A stretch of 64,000 nt of DNA from Stratiolaelaps scimitus. Its lineage: Eukaryota > Arthropoda > Arachnida > Mesostigmata > Laelapidae. Below, in pieces: positions 26,014 through 37,623 of the stretch. Every line of letters starts with the position of its first letter. Within the stretch, counting starts at the first letter, position 1. A program made the translations under genes and the position numbers. The notes beneath the pieces were generated by a model, which saw only the letters and a list, made by a program, of their open reading frames with translations, did no database searches and was not told where the DNA came from. Where the stretch lies: contig JABWDB010000008.1 of assembly GCA_019614645.1 (NCBI GenBank), positions 2,914,001-2,978,000 on the forward strand, given 5' to 3'.

Positions 26014-29000
26014 TTCTTTGATTCTGCCATCCCCGCGTCTCTCCCTCTCCCATGATGGCCCGTACCTCCGGTGACGGTGTCCTGTATACTATACGCATAT
26101 AGTGCCTTCGTCCGTCAATACACCTGATGATTTGCCGTGGTAGCGGTGGTTGTGTGGGGGTTTTTGTTACTGTCAGCAGCTGATGAGAGGCCGACTGACG
26201 TGAGAGCGGCCGGACCACCGAAACACACGAGCGTGCACGAAATTCATCCAGGAAGAAGAACGAGGAGTGAAGATATGAAGTCTAGGGCCTTCGCACAATC
26301 AGTAATAGACAGAGATGACCGTAGCCGATCCATAACTCGTCGTTACCCCCTCCCCGCCCCCCCCCCCCCTAAACAATATATCTACAGGGGCACAGAACGA
26401 CTTAGGTCGATTGCAAAACTCCCCTAAGAATTATTAGTACACATTGTGGAAACAGGGAAAACATTAATAAGATGACGTAATAGATAAAGCTATCGTATAT
26501 TGACGTGCGATTTATGTACGATACGTTCTCTAGCTAGCTGAGCAATACTTGTCCAGCAAGTGACTCAAGTGAACCGAGCTTACACAAATGTGTTATAGTT
26601 ACTGCCCACACAGGTGCATCTATGATAGAATACTAGGTATTGCATTGGCAAGGTATAATCTTACTATATGTTGTTCTACAACCGCGGGACCCACCACAGT
26701 AATTAATTTACTTTTTGTGGGTATGTCATTTTGTCGTAAGCTGTTCCACCGCCAATTATGGGAAATATCAGTAAATTGTCCGAGTTATTGCTGCGCCATG
26801 TATATATATGTATGTATGTATGTATATATATATATGTGAATTAGATTCTGTCTTATTCTGCGAACCAACGGCAAACGAATTCTCGCCAGGCAGAGCAAAA
26901 CAAAAAGCAAAGAATGCGCCGCTTATTTTGTTATATAGCCATCCGCTTCTTGATAGAGCTGCTGTAACGATTGTAACACATAACATAATAGTCCATCTAT
27001 AATATCGAAATTCTGTTGGGGCGAGTTCCGGAAATCGCCATCCCAATGGCGGCCTCCCTACGACACATGGCCACACCGGGAAGCTTGATGACTTCAACGA
27101 CCAACACCCTCTAGAGCACTCTTTCAAGAGATGTGTAGAATTAAGTGGCTAGCAACCATATTTGCTTGTGCTCGTCTAATGTCACGCTCGCCTCTATCCG
27201 ACTGTCCTTAATCATTCGGCAATAGCCCCCAAGCGAAGCATTTCCAGTTCATTTGCACCGACGATTTTTCTCCCTCCCTTCGTATCGACTAACAATAAGG
27301 ATATACAAGCTACGGGGCGAGTACTGCTGTCGTACCCAAGCGAAGTCTCGGTATAACTGAGAAGCAAACAGCCAACTACGGCCGCTCCCTCTCGATGCAG
27401 AAAAAAAAACAAATATCTCAAAGACAGCGAGAAGTACGTTAAATCTATCGAAGTATAACAACAAGTGCAACTCAAGCGCTGCTGCCCCTGCTGCTACAGC
27501 GACAGCTTGCCTTGCCTCTGCGTAGCGACGATCGCAACGGCGATACAGGAGCGGCCACTTTTGCGCGGCGGGTCACAAGGTCATTTGAAACAAAACGAAT
27601 GTCCAGTGTCTGTCCAGCGTTCGTGGCCGCGTGTGTCCGTGTGTGGAGACCCAGATAGATCAACTAGAGACACGCGGGCTGACGGATAGACATATAACAT
27701 ATAGATGTACGGGTAATACAGCCTTTGCTGCTGACAGCTTTCGAGCAGAAAGTCGTTTGCTCGCTGACTAGCCACTTGGCCGCTGACTCACGCGAAATAT
27801 CGCCAGACGAGGATCAACCGGAAGCAATGGCAGGCATTTACTGAAGATTGACTCGATCTGGTACAATAAACAATGTAATACATTATACACATAGATTACA
27901 ATATGTACATTTATGTCCAGCGAGCCTATCGAGGTGTTGCCTGCGGTTTAACGCTGCCGGAGAAATAGCAGGAATCAATATGATGGGGGGTGGTCGGACA
28001 CCATTGACGAGGAGTGGTACCTCGTCTGTATCGTCGCTGTCTACAATAGCTGCTTGTTAGCATATGGCGGTACTGTTGCCCCTCAGAGGTCTGGCGTCTG
28101 TCTGTGTATTCGTGTTGTCACTAATTTGTGCCAATGTGTATTGCACTAATGTACACATATATGATATCGGTACGAGTGGGGTTGCGCCTTCGACGACGCT
28201 GCATAGCAATTGATTGATTGATTGATTGGTCGATCACAATCAGTGAGTCATTTCGCTCACCTTTCCTCGTTACCGTCGTTGTTGTTCACCGATGTCAGTC
28301 GCTGTTCATGTGTTGATACACAATCGACGCATCTGCTAAAGTGATGATGTATTTATTTAGTGATACATCGCTAACGATGCGCAACACATAGTGATTGGCA
28401 GGTAGTCACTTGAGGCGGCGTTATTGTCTGCCGGTCTTGATACGGTGAGTCGAAGCTGAATGACCAACAAGCCCCGAGGCCGACTCCCAGGAGCTACACG
28501 CTGTGAGTAGGAAAACTGGCCACTGGCAAGCGTAATAATTAGAGATCATCGCCAGTAGGTCACAGCGACGTAATGACTGTGAAGTGCTCAGGTCTCAGTT
28601 CCTGGTAGACGGATCATCAGATAACCTGGAGAGGGGAAGCGGATTGACGATAATGCAAAAGATGGCAGATTGATAAATAGTAGTCGTAGTAGTAATAGGC
28701 TATTGTAAGCGAGGGGCTCTCGACGACGGAAATAATTCATATATATATATATATACCTGCCTGCATAAATATATAAGCCTATGAGCTTGCGTTCGCTTCT
28801 TTAAAGAAGAAACTTTTGCAAGAAGACTCAACTAGTTATGTTTGTAGAGTCTCGTTTGATTCGTTTATAATTATCGCGACTGAGGATGCCCCCAATACAA
28901 TTGGCAACACTCCCCCTTAAAAAAAAACCCATGATCTTAATCAAAAACCTGTCTATATACAATAACTAAACTAGACACTTTCGGGCCGACTCTCGGCCAA

Positions 29001-32000
29001 CATTTAACGTCCACAGGACCTATCTAGAAAAAGTGGTGTATGCCAAAAAAAATCACGGCACTTACGTCAAACATTGCACGAGAAAGTATCCCTATGCTCC
29101 CCCCTCCCAATGATATAGGCAGCTATTTTCGTATGGACAGCACACAGCCCGTGTAAACTTCCTCTGTCGGCGTGTGGTCTCCTCATCAAGCCCCATCAAC
29201 TACATTAAGAGATATTTGGGTGCTATATACGAAAGGAACAAAATTTTGTGAAAGTTAGTTGTGAACTATTATATATAACTATATATACCTCGAGGTACGG
29301 GATGTACATCAGAGCCATCAACATTCGATTTAAAAATAGCTTTATTTGCTAAATCGGCATATACCGTAGCTCTTCTATGCGTATCGGTTGTGCCTTACGG
29401 GCTTTCAATCGGGCGCCCTATGGCTTCCAGTTCATCGGCGTTGCCACCAAGGCGTTATCACCCGGGCAGACAGCGATTAGATCCATATGAGACCATCCTA
29501 TTCCAGCCTACCTACGTGTCGAATCGCTCCCGATTAAGGGCTCACCGTTTAGGCAAAGACAAAACACTTGACGAAACCAACCGATGACTTCGGGCTAGAC
29601 AAATCTAGACAGCACATATCGTTCATATCGATAACCGGTCGAAATAGCAGCTATTAACCATCGTCAGTTAACGCAAAATACGGACGTTGTAGACGTCATA
29701 AGACCAAGTGCCGTAGACAACGTGTCTCAACCATAATACGCGCGTGGATATGGTTCACGTGAGGGTATGACCGAATCATACGTGTGGTCATTAACATAGC
29801 AATTATCGATCGGCCAACGATCCGTTGATTTAATCGGTGGTGCGACCCGTTTTGAGGGATGCCGCTCTTGCTATGCAAGCTCACTGCAACGGACATCAGC
29901 AACAACACCTCCACTGCCGTAACGTTACAACTGCGACACCGGGCAAGAAATATCTTTCTCATTTCCCTCGGGGTGATCTGACAGAGCTGCCGAACACCTG
30001 CGGCGCTTGCTGTGTAGCCTGTAACCACTGCATTCGGCTACCTCTCTCGTTGGCGCTTGCCCTCGTTTGCAACGGCGTTATTGTCGCCCAACAGTGCTTC
30101 AAAGGTGCCCCATCGCTTAGTAGTAATTACACCAGCGGTCGCTCACCCGAATGCGACCTCATCATCATTTGTGATGCATACGAGCAGTGGTGGTCATTTG
30201 TACGTCAACATTGTGCGTCGCTTGCCTCCCTGTGGTGACCGTAGATTTGACGTTTGTGGTGCCCTGAGGGAGCGAGATCCTGCTATCTATGAGCATACGT
30301 TATCGCTACCCCTCGTGTAACGCGCAAATGATACACAGCTACAAAGGTTGTTGTGTTGTGCATAACCGGTACGATGTGCCGGCTAATGCGGAAAACCGAG
30401 CTGAACTGATAGTGATTAGCGAACTAGCGAACGGCCAAACGTGGACGCAGCCTGAAGCTCTGAGACCGAAAACTTCAAGCGTGTAGATGTGCCAGTGTGA
30501 CTCCGACACTGCCAAATGTCTGCCTTCCAGTGTACCTGTATCTATCGTAGGGGCATTGATACATAGAAAAGCATATATGCGATGGTCGCCTCAAAGAGAC
30601 GAATCCCAATGTGGTGTTGATTCTTGTAAGGTAACATGGTGGATGACGCTAGGAACCGAGCGTTTTCAAGACCGTATAAGAGAACCTAAGCATTGCACAA
30701 ATTCTAGTTCCTTTCATGAACCAATAAACCTTTACATTTACCAGCGCGGTTTTTATCGCCTCAAAACCAAAGTGCTTAAAGTAGTCCGCTACGAACGACC
30801 TAGTGAATGAAACTCCCTGCTTTATCTCCAAAGGCGGTCCAGTTAGGGAGGTAATTTATTACAAACTCAAATTGCCTTCCTATCGTGACTCTGCCGAGAG
30901 TTACATTTCCTGACCCCCGACTTCGTCGTCTTTGCTCAGCTCTGACAGCTGTCAGCTTTCACAGTTTTACTTACAGCTGCCATTTAAATTTAAGCCGTAA
31001 CCACACGATATTATGAATGAGCACATGACGGTTCACACTTCGTCATGGATCGCTGATACCCCGTAACTGGTGCACACCATGCATTTTTAGCCCGCGCACA
31101 TATTCACAGATTCACGCATATAAGCGCTCGGATGATGAATCCTCTGAATGAATCTATTATAACTCAGAAGCTCTCTTTTCACACGTACGGATCAACGTTT
31201 CTCTCTCTCTCTCTCTCTCGTCCATACGACCTCCTCATTACTTACACTCTCCCGCCGTCAAACATCTTGGGACGTAATTGTCCCTATACTTGCTATATGT
31301 ATATATATATATATTGTTTTTCCTAGACTCGTTGTTACTTGAGCCATAGCTACTATCGCTCATAGTTCATAGTTTACGCTGTATCAGAGCGAACCAAACC
31401 CGACTACCAGAAAGGGATACCCCGCCAGCTTCTCCGGTCAGCAGCCGCACATTCCTTGCTTCGAATCCTCCTGCTTGAATTTCACCCAGTTGTGCGACAT
31501 TGCAGCGAGCTCCAGCCGGCGAAGCCTTCTGCATCACCTGTGTGCGAAGGTATCCATGCAGACGTGTGTGTGCCTGTGTATATATATATATATATATATG
31601 TGTGTGTCTTTGTGAGTGTGCTATGCACTTACTCATCAGCGTACGTGTACCTTTATCATCGCAATGTATCATTTTGTTGTCCCCGTCGACATCCTGTCGA
31701 GATATTCGGCACCGCCCCTCGCTCATCCAGCTTCAATATTTGATCATTCGCATGTCTCGTATCACCACTGCAATTTAGCAAAAAGCTGTGGATTCCCTGC
31801 CCGCCTGCCGGCACCTCTCAGCCGTGGGGTCACCTCTTGGCGCCGGTCGCGTTAGCTCCGTTTTTACTTTTTCTTCCCATTTTTCCTTCCATCCATTGAT
31901 CCGCCGTCCGACTTCCTGAATAGCCGAGAGAGCAGAATGGCATTGGCCATGTCGGTCGGTCGGGGTCGGTCCAACCGACTGACTGCCTGCCCCTCTCGTC

Positions 32001-32776
32001 ATCGCTATTGCTTGCGCGTGCCTTGCACTCGCACATGGATAGTCAACACAACAGATAGCAGCAGCAGCATCGTTCTACAATACCTGCCACGGCAACAAGT
32101 AGTACAACGATACATACACTAGCACCAGTAGGAGCAGCAGCAGCCATCATCCCCTATCTGGTCTGCTGGTAACAGAGCTATGGTGAGTGAGCCGTGAGCT
32201 TTTGGTAGTGTTCACCTGCTGGCCAGTTTACCGGCTCACTGGATGCGTTCTCTCGCATTAGCTGCGTTTCAGCCGGCAGTCATCTCAGTACCCATGCTAC
32301 TCGGGCGGTAGACGACTGGGTTCTGCTTACTCGCGCACGCCAGTGCAGCAGCCGGAGTGAGTGAACGAGCCTCAACGGCAACATTTCAAAGCTCGAGCCC
32401 TGTTGTCCATTTAGGTGAGCGGTGGTGCTGCTGCTGCTGCTGGTGAAGAATGGTCTAAAATAACAACAGCAGCAGCAGCAACAGCTCCTGCTCACCGCTC
32501 GTCGCTTTGATTGGTAGCATTTGACCCCTGGCACATTCTACATAGATTCGTCGGTCTGTTCCATCTCCCTTGAGCTTCCTCATCGGTCTTCGGAGTTGCC
32601 GGCGACTTCGGTTTGGTTTGCTTTTCGTCGCCGCCGCCGCCGTCATCGTCGTTCATCCGAAAGAACAACAACAACATCATCATCACCAAGACCAACAACA
32701 ATATGGAGTTGCCCAGCAGCTGCGGGCGGACTGCCTCCGATGCCGCCGAAGAAAACCGATGTTGTTCCCTTTATAT

Positions 32777-32807
<31 letters not shown>

Positions 32808-34834
32808 TGCCGTTGCTATTATTGTTGTTCGTTCGTACGCGAGCGTATCAACGGTTATCGCCATAGTCGCGTTGCAATTGCCTTTATTCTAGGAGAGCGA
32901 TTTGACGATGCGCATGTGTGTGGCGACGATCGACAGCCTCATCTGGTAGGCGGCGTGTGTCCCACAAGACAGAGACAAACGTGTAGTTATTTAAAAAAAA
33001 AACAACACGTTGCTAATCCGTCAACGCAGACTAATTTCTTCACATTACTCAAACAAAAAAGTGCTGTTTCGTCAATAAGCCTTTACGTTTACTGGCTCAG
33101 CCGAGCCAGTATCCATATGGATATATATCCGCAGGACAAAATACGACATCACAGTATCTCTTTATTATTACTAACACCGTTCGTTCGATAAGTGAAACAT
33201 GTATAAATATATAAAGCATAAATATGACAACGATGGATAAGGAACTATCAGAATCTAAAAAGAGGAAACGTCCACCGGGGGAGGATCAATAGGTAATCAT
33301 TTCGCTGCTCCTAGAGGCTATCGACTTCACTAGCAAGCAACCTAACATTAACTCGTGTTGTACCGTAATCTCTTGTTGGGCAAAATCGACTCCGACACCG
33401 TCCGCCATTTCAGGTCCGTACTTGGAGTGCGACTGTCGCGTTCGTTGGATTGCCGAGTGGATCCGCACGAACGATTTGCAAGTCACCAGCCGGGAACGGA
33501 ACCCGCAGTACTGCGGCAAGCCCGACTATCTCAAGCGTAAACAGTTTGGACAGATTGAACTGTCCGAACTGGTTTGCGAGGGACCGCCATCGACCACGAC
33601 AGTGTCGACGCCAACCGAGGTGACCACATCGTCTACGACGACGACAACTACAACGACTCCGACTCCTGCCCCGGTGTCCGATGTCGACCAGAGCAACAAC
33701 AACAACGACCTGTCATCGAGTTCAACGATCCAATCGATCGATACAACTGAACAACTGCCTCAACGGGTGACGAAGTTCTCGCCGCGAACGCGGCCAGCCG
33801 CGAATAGTCGAGGGGTGAAGGCTAACAATCCTACCCCGCAGCCGCCTGCCACATCGAAGCAGATCGCCAAACCAATCGTGAAGAATCTCATGGCACTTCG
33901 TAAGGACTCGTCCATCAAGCTCGAGTGGACCGTCGATCCCTCGAACTCGCAGGGCTTCCAGATACTCTATCGGATATTTGGTGACCGGTTATACCGTAAA
34001 GGCCCAGCACTCGGCCCAGACCAGCGAGGCTATCTCCTACAGAATCTTCCCTCAGGCGACTGTGTCGTTGTGTGCGTTATCACGATTCAGGAAGCGAATG
34101 ATCTGACCGTCGACAACGTACCAATGAATCAGTGCCGCGAACTCAAAAGCGAACGTTACGGCATTGCCAGCCTCGACAAAGTGATCATAATCGCATCCGC
34201 CGTCCTCTCGGCCGTGGTCATCGTCGGCGTCTGCGCCATCCTCTGCTGTATCCGGCGCAAGCACCGCAAGCAAGACAGCCTGATGAAGCAGCGCATTTCG
34301 GCTGGTGTCGTCCCGGTGCTGAAGCCGCACGCGGGCCACCAGGTTGGCGCCGGTGGCGACATGAACGAATGGGAAACAATGAGCGTCTATTCGTCACGAA
34401 GTATTCCCCGCGCTCGCATGTACCACCTCGACGGAGGCCAGACAAACTCGAGTTACGTGGACGACGCCCGTACGTCCCACGTCGCGCACTCGTACATACC
34501 GAACGGCTATGGAAGCAAGCCCCGAGGTCCCACCGCTGAGCGGGCATTCTCGCAGATGTCCCAACAGAATAGCCGGCTGTACAAATCGAACGGAAACCTC
34601 TCGGCGATGGCGGGCGATTTACGCAAATCGCAGCAGTCGCTGTCGGCAGGATCGGCCGCGTACGTTAACTCGCCGAAGAAGCACAAACGGAACAACTCGC
34701 ATGGCCGGCTAACCAGCGCCAGCAGCACGCACTCGCTGACTGAGTATGACTCGGACTGGAACGGCCGCTCGGAAGCTAATTGGAAGGACAACGAGGTTGA
34801 CATTTACGTCGGCCACAATCATAGGTACCGCTAG
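9801..34834 (+). CDS. LRR + FN3 single-pass transmembrane receptor, 814 aa, 3 coding exons
   Basis: Exons 9801-10661, 21474-21636 and 33414-34834 join in phase (861+163+1421 nt = 815 codons with stop). Residues 1-22 are a signal peptide; 23-60 a Cys-containing N-terminal cap; about 65-341 leucine-rich repeats (LxxLxLxxNxI). The LRR C-terminal cap is residues 345-397, with four Cys at 347, 349, 375 and 396. Then come a Thr/Ser-rich linker with an eight-Thr run (about 400-450), an FN3-like domain (about 492-586), a transmembrane helix (598-621) and a 193-residue cytoplasmic tail. Such LRR-FN3 proteins are neuronal or epithelial cell-surface adhesion and signalling molecules. The layout recalls the insect hattifattener-type group, but I do not assign orthology. 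The start is chosen because the signal peptide begins at this ATG, 24 nt after the 3' splice site. Confidence 0.93.
12810..13349 (-). CDS. Candidate nested antisense ORF, 179 aa, one membrane helix, unknown
   Basis: This frame lies opposite to and inside LRR intron 1. The open frame reaches back to 13427, but the first ATG is at 13349. It has a hydrophilic half with several Cys and a coiled-coil-like stretch, then a hydrophobic segment of about 22 residues (AGAIVVVQVLLGLITYKCYVY), then a charged stretch and a second hydrophobic Cys-rich end. No motif is recognised. Other frames near 200 codons in this window are clearly spurious, so length alone proves nothing. Confidence 0.18.
   Translation of the reverse strand: MQWYCEPLALSNMYPSPSLPFKTYQFTVTSRVISLFFGSDECARASSGPSEWLWFRAETCHYTRAVAERMSRLEECLGKNDNLIMASDIASESSFQYMYNMCYKYTLRAGAIVVVQVLLGLITYKCYVYHLWIEEQRLNENVPVTLILFFIWCCLSLNSSFCQQTAGICGTFILLVTDE
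14511..14560. repeat. (TA)n microsatellite, about 50 bp
   Basis: Nearly pure TA dinucleotides with one TGTA interruption near the 3' end, within LRR intron 1. Confidence 0.95.
20781..20818. repeat. (TA)n microsatellite
   Basis: TA run with one TG interruption, within LRR intron 1. Confidence 0.93.
21474..21636 (+). CDS. LRR receptor coding exon 2: last leucine-rich repeats
   Basis: Acceptor CAATTACAG before 21474; donor GGAG|GTAAGC after 21636. The 163 nt give 54 codons plus one base. The peptide VLDLGFNGIRYIPENAF and the following LLALDGNPMSSIP are standard LRRs, and the last base joins exon 3 to make the Gly just before the LRR C-terminal cap. Confidence 0.92.
25944..26009. repeat. (TA)n microsatellite, about 66 bp, interrupted
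   Basis: The longest TA array in the window, broken twice by TGTA. Confidence 0.95.
32772..32808. repeat. (TA)n microsatellite
   Basis: TA run with a single AATA phase break, in LRR intron 2. Confidence 0.93.
33414..34834 (+). CDS. LRR receptor coding exon 3: LRR cap, linker, FN3, TM and tail
   Basis: The exon starts after ATTTCAG and runs to TAG 34832-34834. It opens with YLECDCRVRWIAEWI, the classic LRR C-terminal cap. The membrane helix starts at VIIIASAVLSAVV and is followed by the stop-transfer RRKHRK. The tail holds WETMSVYSSRSIPRAR, rich in possible Tyr/Ser phosphorylation sites, and ends in a basic His/Arg/Tyr stretch. Confidence 0.94.
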
Positions 34835-37623
34835 GGGATGCGCATGATGAAGGGTCCAAGGACGAGGCCTAGCCCCATAGTGGGTGGTGACCTCGTCAGC
34901 TGTTTCTAACTTATGTTCATAAGTACTATATATATATACAGATTTGTAGTATGATGATATGTAGTATCAATGGGCAAAATAATAATAATAATAATACGAA
35001 GAAGAATAACAATGATGATAATAATAATAATGATAGATAGTAACAATAATGATGATGATGATAAAATAATAATAGTTAGGATAATGATAGTTATGTTGGC
35101 TGCGAAAGAGGAAACAGGAGACACTAGCAGGACAATAGGATGGCAGATGATAAAATAGATAGCTTCGCCTCGTGTATAAGCGAAGGATCAGGGAAGAACT
35201 GAACACGAGTGTTTGTCTGTTGATATAAAGATACAAAACTGACGACAACAACAAAAACGAAGCAGTAGAAGTTCCAAGAAAAACTCACCCATTGACTCAC
35301 CGGTGTACCTCGACTTTCGCATCAGAATGTAATGATGTGCAAGCAGGACGCAGGAATAATGAAGAGGGCCGACAGGGGCGGCCTCTAACGGGTACCTCGT
35401 GATTGACAAAATGATAGGACGTCGCAAGAGAGGACCAGTACAAAGGCGAGCAGTTAGGGAAGTGCCACCAGACTGGCTGGACGCACAAGTGCCATGCATG
35501 TACGTGTCTGGGGTTCTCGCGAGACCACCACAAGGACCAACACCAGGGACGAATTAACGGACGAACGCACGAGCGGCGCGAAAAATGAAATGGGTGATTA
35601 TGTTGAAGAAGAAAAACAAAGAGAACGTATCGTATTTGAAGAACTGCAGCATCGGGCGGCACAAACTTCGTCGTGTGTCTACGGACGACAGAAGTTGTTT
35701 GCTGTTACTGCTCTTTCGAATCGAATTTTTCTCTAGTTGGCGTTTTTATTAATATTTTGTATACGAACACAGGGCGGGGGACTCAGCCAATTAAACGGGA
35801 GCGCTTAGCAGCACAATGAGTGGCTACAGCTACTACCCGCAGATCCAAGGAGGACGTGGGATGCTTCCATCCCCGAGAGTGTACGAGCACCTTAATTTCA
35901 TTTCCGACTTGACAACGATAGTAACGGCAAACAACATCGACCCTCCATTCTTTTGATTTAATAACAACCTGAAACTGGCCCACCTACGCATTCAACACGA
36001 ATGCTACGAAACACATACGTGCATCCATAGATAGAAGATGAGGAGAGACAACGTGTTGGGAGACATTGCACCACCTAATGGATGCAACAAATTGATTATG
36101 ATAAATGATATGCGCTTCTGTTCAACACTCAGAGGGAAAGAACGAGAGAGAAAGAGAGAGAATAAGGCGTTTTTCCTTGTTTTTATTTGATTAATTAATT
36201 TAATTCACCTATTATAATTCAGTACTTAAATCAAATTTAATCAAATTAAATGGACCGAAACGGGGCATACAAGGGAGGGCGGTGCGGGCATAAACGAGAG
36301 AGGAGACCAATCGGCAATTTTCGATCGATTCAGACGGATCTTCGACGATGGCAAGTGAACATTGCGGACAGCCGATCAAGATTGGCTAGCGCACTTGTCA
36401 ATCAGCCGAGAACAATGTAACGACGCCTGAACGACGGCGCGTGAAAGGGGACCTTTGTGTGGTATTCAAAATAGCAATACCGTGTGTAAATATGATACGC
36501 CGCTCTCAAACGAACGACTGACGTACCCACACCACACACACGAATCGTGACGGCATTGTACATAAGGATGAGTATAATAATAATAATAATAATAATAATG
36601 ATGATGATGATGACATTATTAATAATAAACTGACGAGCAAGCGTATTGTAATAAGAAAGGGGTGTTTTTTGTGTTTAATGTAAGGCATTATACAATAGCA
36701 CGTATAGCAGTATTGGTGATATATTGAAGGTAAACCTGTATTCAGAAAAAGCAAAAGCTTGGCACAGTCCACAGGTGAATGTGCCTTTTGCTTTCGTACT
36801 TGTCTACAAGATCTGTAGAAGATGGGGCAATGATACAACTTGTAACATAACGTGTTGGCAAATCCCAATTACCTCGGTTACTCAAAAAATTAAAGCTTTG
36901 TGTTTTGATGAAATTACCTGTATTTAAAAATAAATAGTAATTATTATAAATAATTATTTTAATAACATTACCTGACCAGGCATGACGACTAAGCAGGCAA
37001 ACCTAATAGACAAACGACAGAGTTCTGTACGATACGAATTTTTTTATTCGATAATATATATATATATATATAATTCAAGGCTTTCAACAACAGAGTAAGG
37101 ATAAGTTAAACCAGTAGCCTTCATATACAGCGCACGTGAAGCAGTATTATAACCCTAAAATCTTCCAGAACCTGCGTCGTCCATAGTTAAAAATGAAGCA
37201 TGTACATGGCTAGCATTACGAGTAGTCACTAGGGCAAAACAAATACATCTATAAGCTGATTTCGGGTTAATGCTGATACGATCTTTCGTTTGATATAGAG
37301 CTTTATTAATTTCCCCATAGCTTATCGTCTTCGCATCGGTTCATCGAATGCGATTGTCACATAATTCACATGAGCACACGGTCCGTATATCTAGCTATAT
37401 GATTACAATCTGATACATAACAATAGATACAGGTATTCAATATCAGGCTTTCTATTTACATATGGGCATATTGAAGCTGGAGTTAGGAACTATGTCGAGT
37501 TTAAGAAATAGACCACAAGTATTTTGACAGATGCAAGACCAGTTGACTTGTATAACACAATCGCACTCTTCACAATCGTCCGCCTCTTCTCCTTGTGTCT
37601 TATAAGCAAAATGAAAATTGCCC
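34835..37623. other. 3' untranslated and convergent intergenic region
   Basis: This lies between the + strand LRR stop and the minus-strand BTB stop. Trinucleotide-like ATA/ATG arrays fill 34979-35080 and 36569-36630. Candidate + strand poly(A) signals AATAAA occur at 36624-36629 and 36929-36934, so the LRR 3' UTR may be up to 2 kb long. On the minus strand AATAAA (TTTATT on +) occurs at 37302-37307 for the BTB gene. A (TA)n tract lies at about 37055-37071. Confidence 0.6.

Larger units (their letters stand above)
21637..33413 (+). other. LRR receptor intron 2, 11.8 kb
   Basis: GTAAGC donor, CCGCCATTTCAG acceptor. It contains GC-rich patches (22.1-23.7 kb, 24.8-25.9 kb, 31.8-32.7 kb) with CAG/CTG and GAC repeats, (TA)n tracts (25944-26009, 32772-32808), a C homopolymer near 26356 and a TGAT run near 28210. 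No gene is supported. The GC-rich patches could be internal promoters or enhancers, which the sequence alone cannot settle. Confidence 0.7.

Noticed and set aside
25767..26218. Frames on both strands with long Tyr-Ile-Tyr-Ile runs
   Set aside because: They are direct translations of the (TA)n microsatellite.
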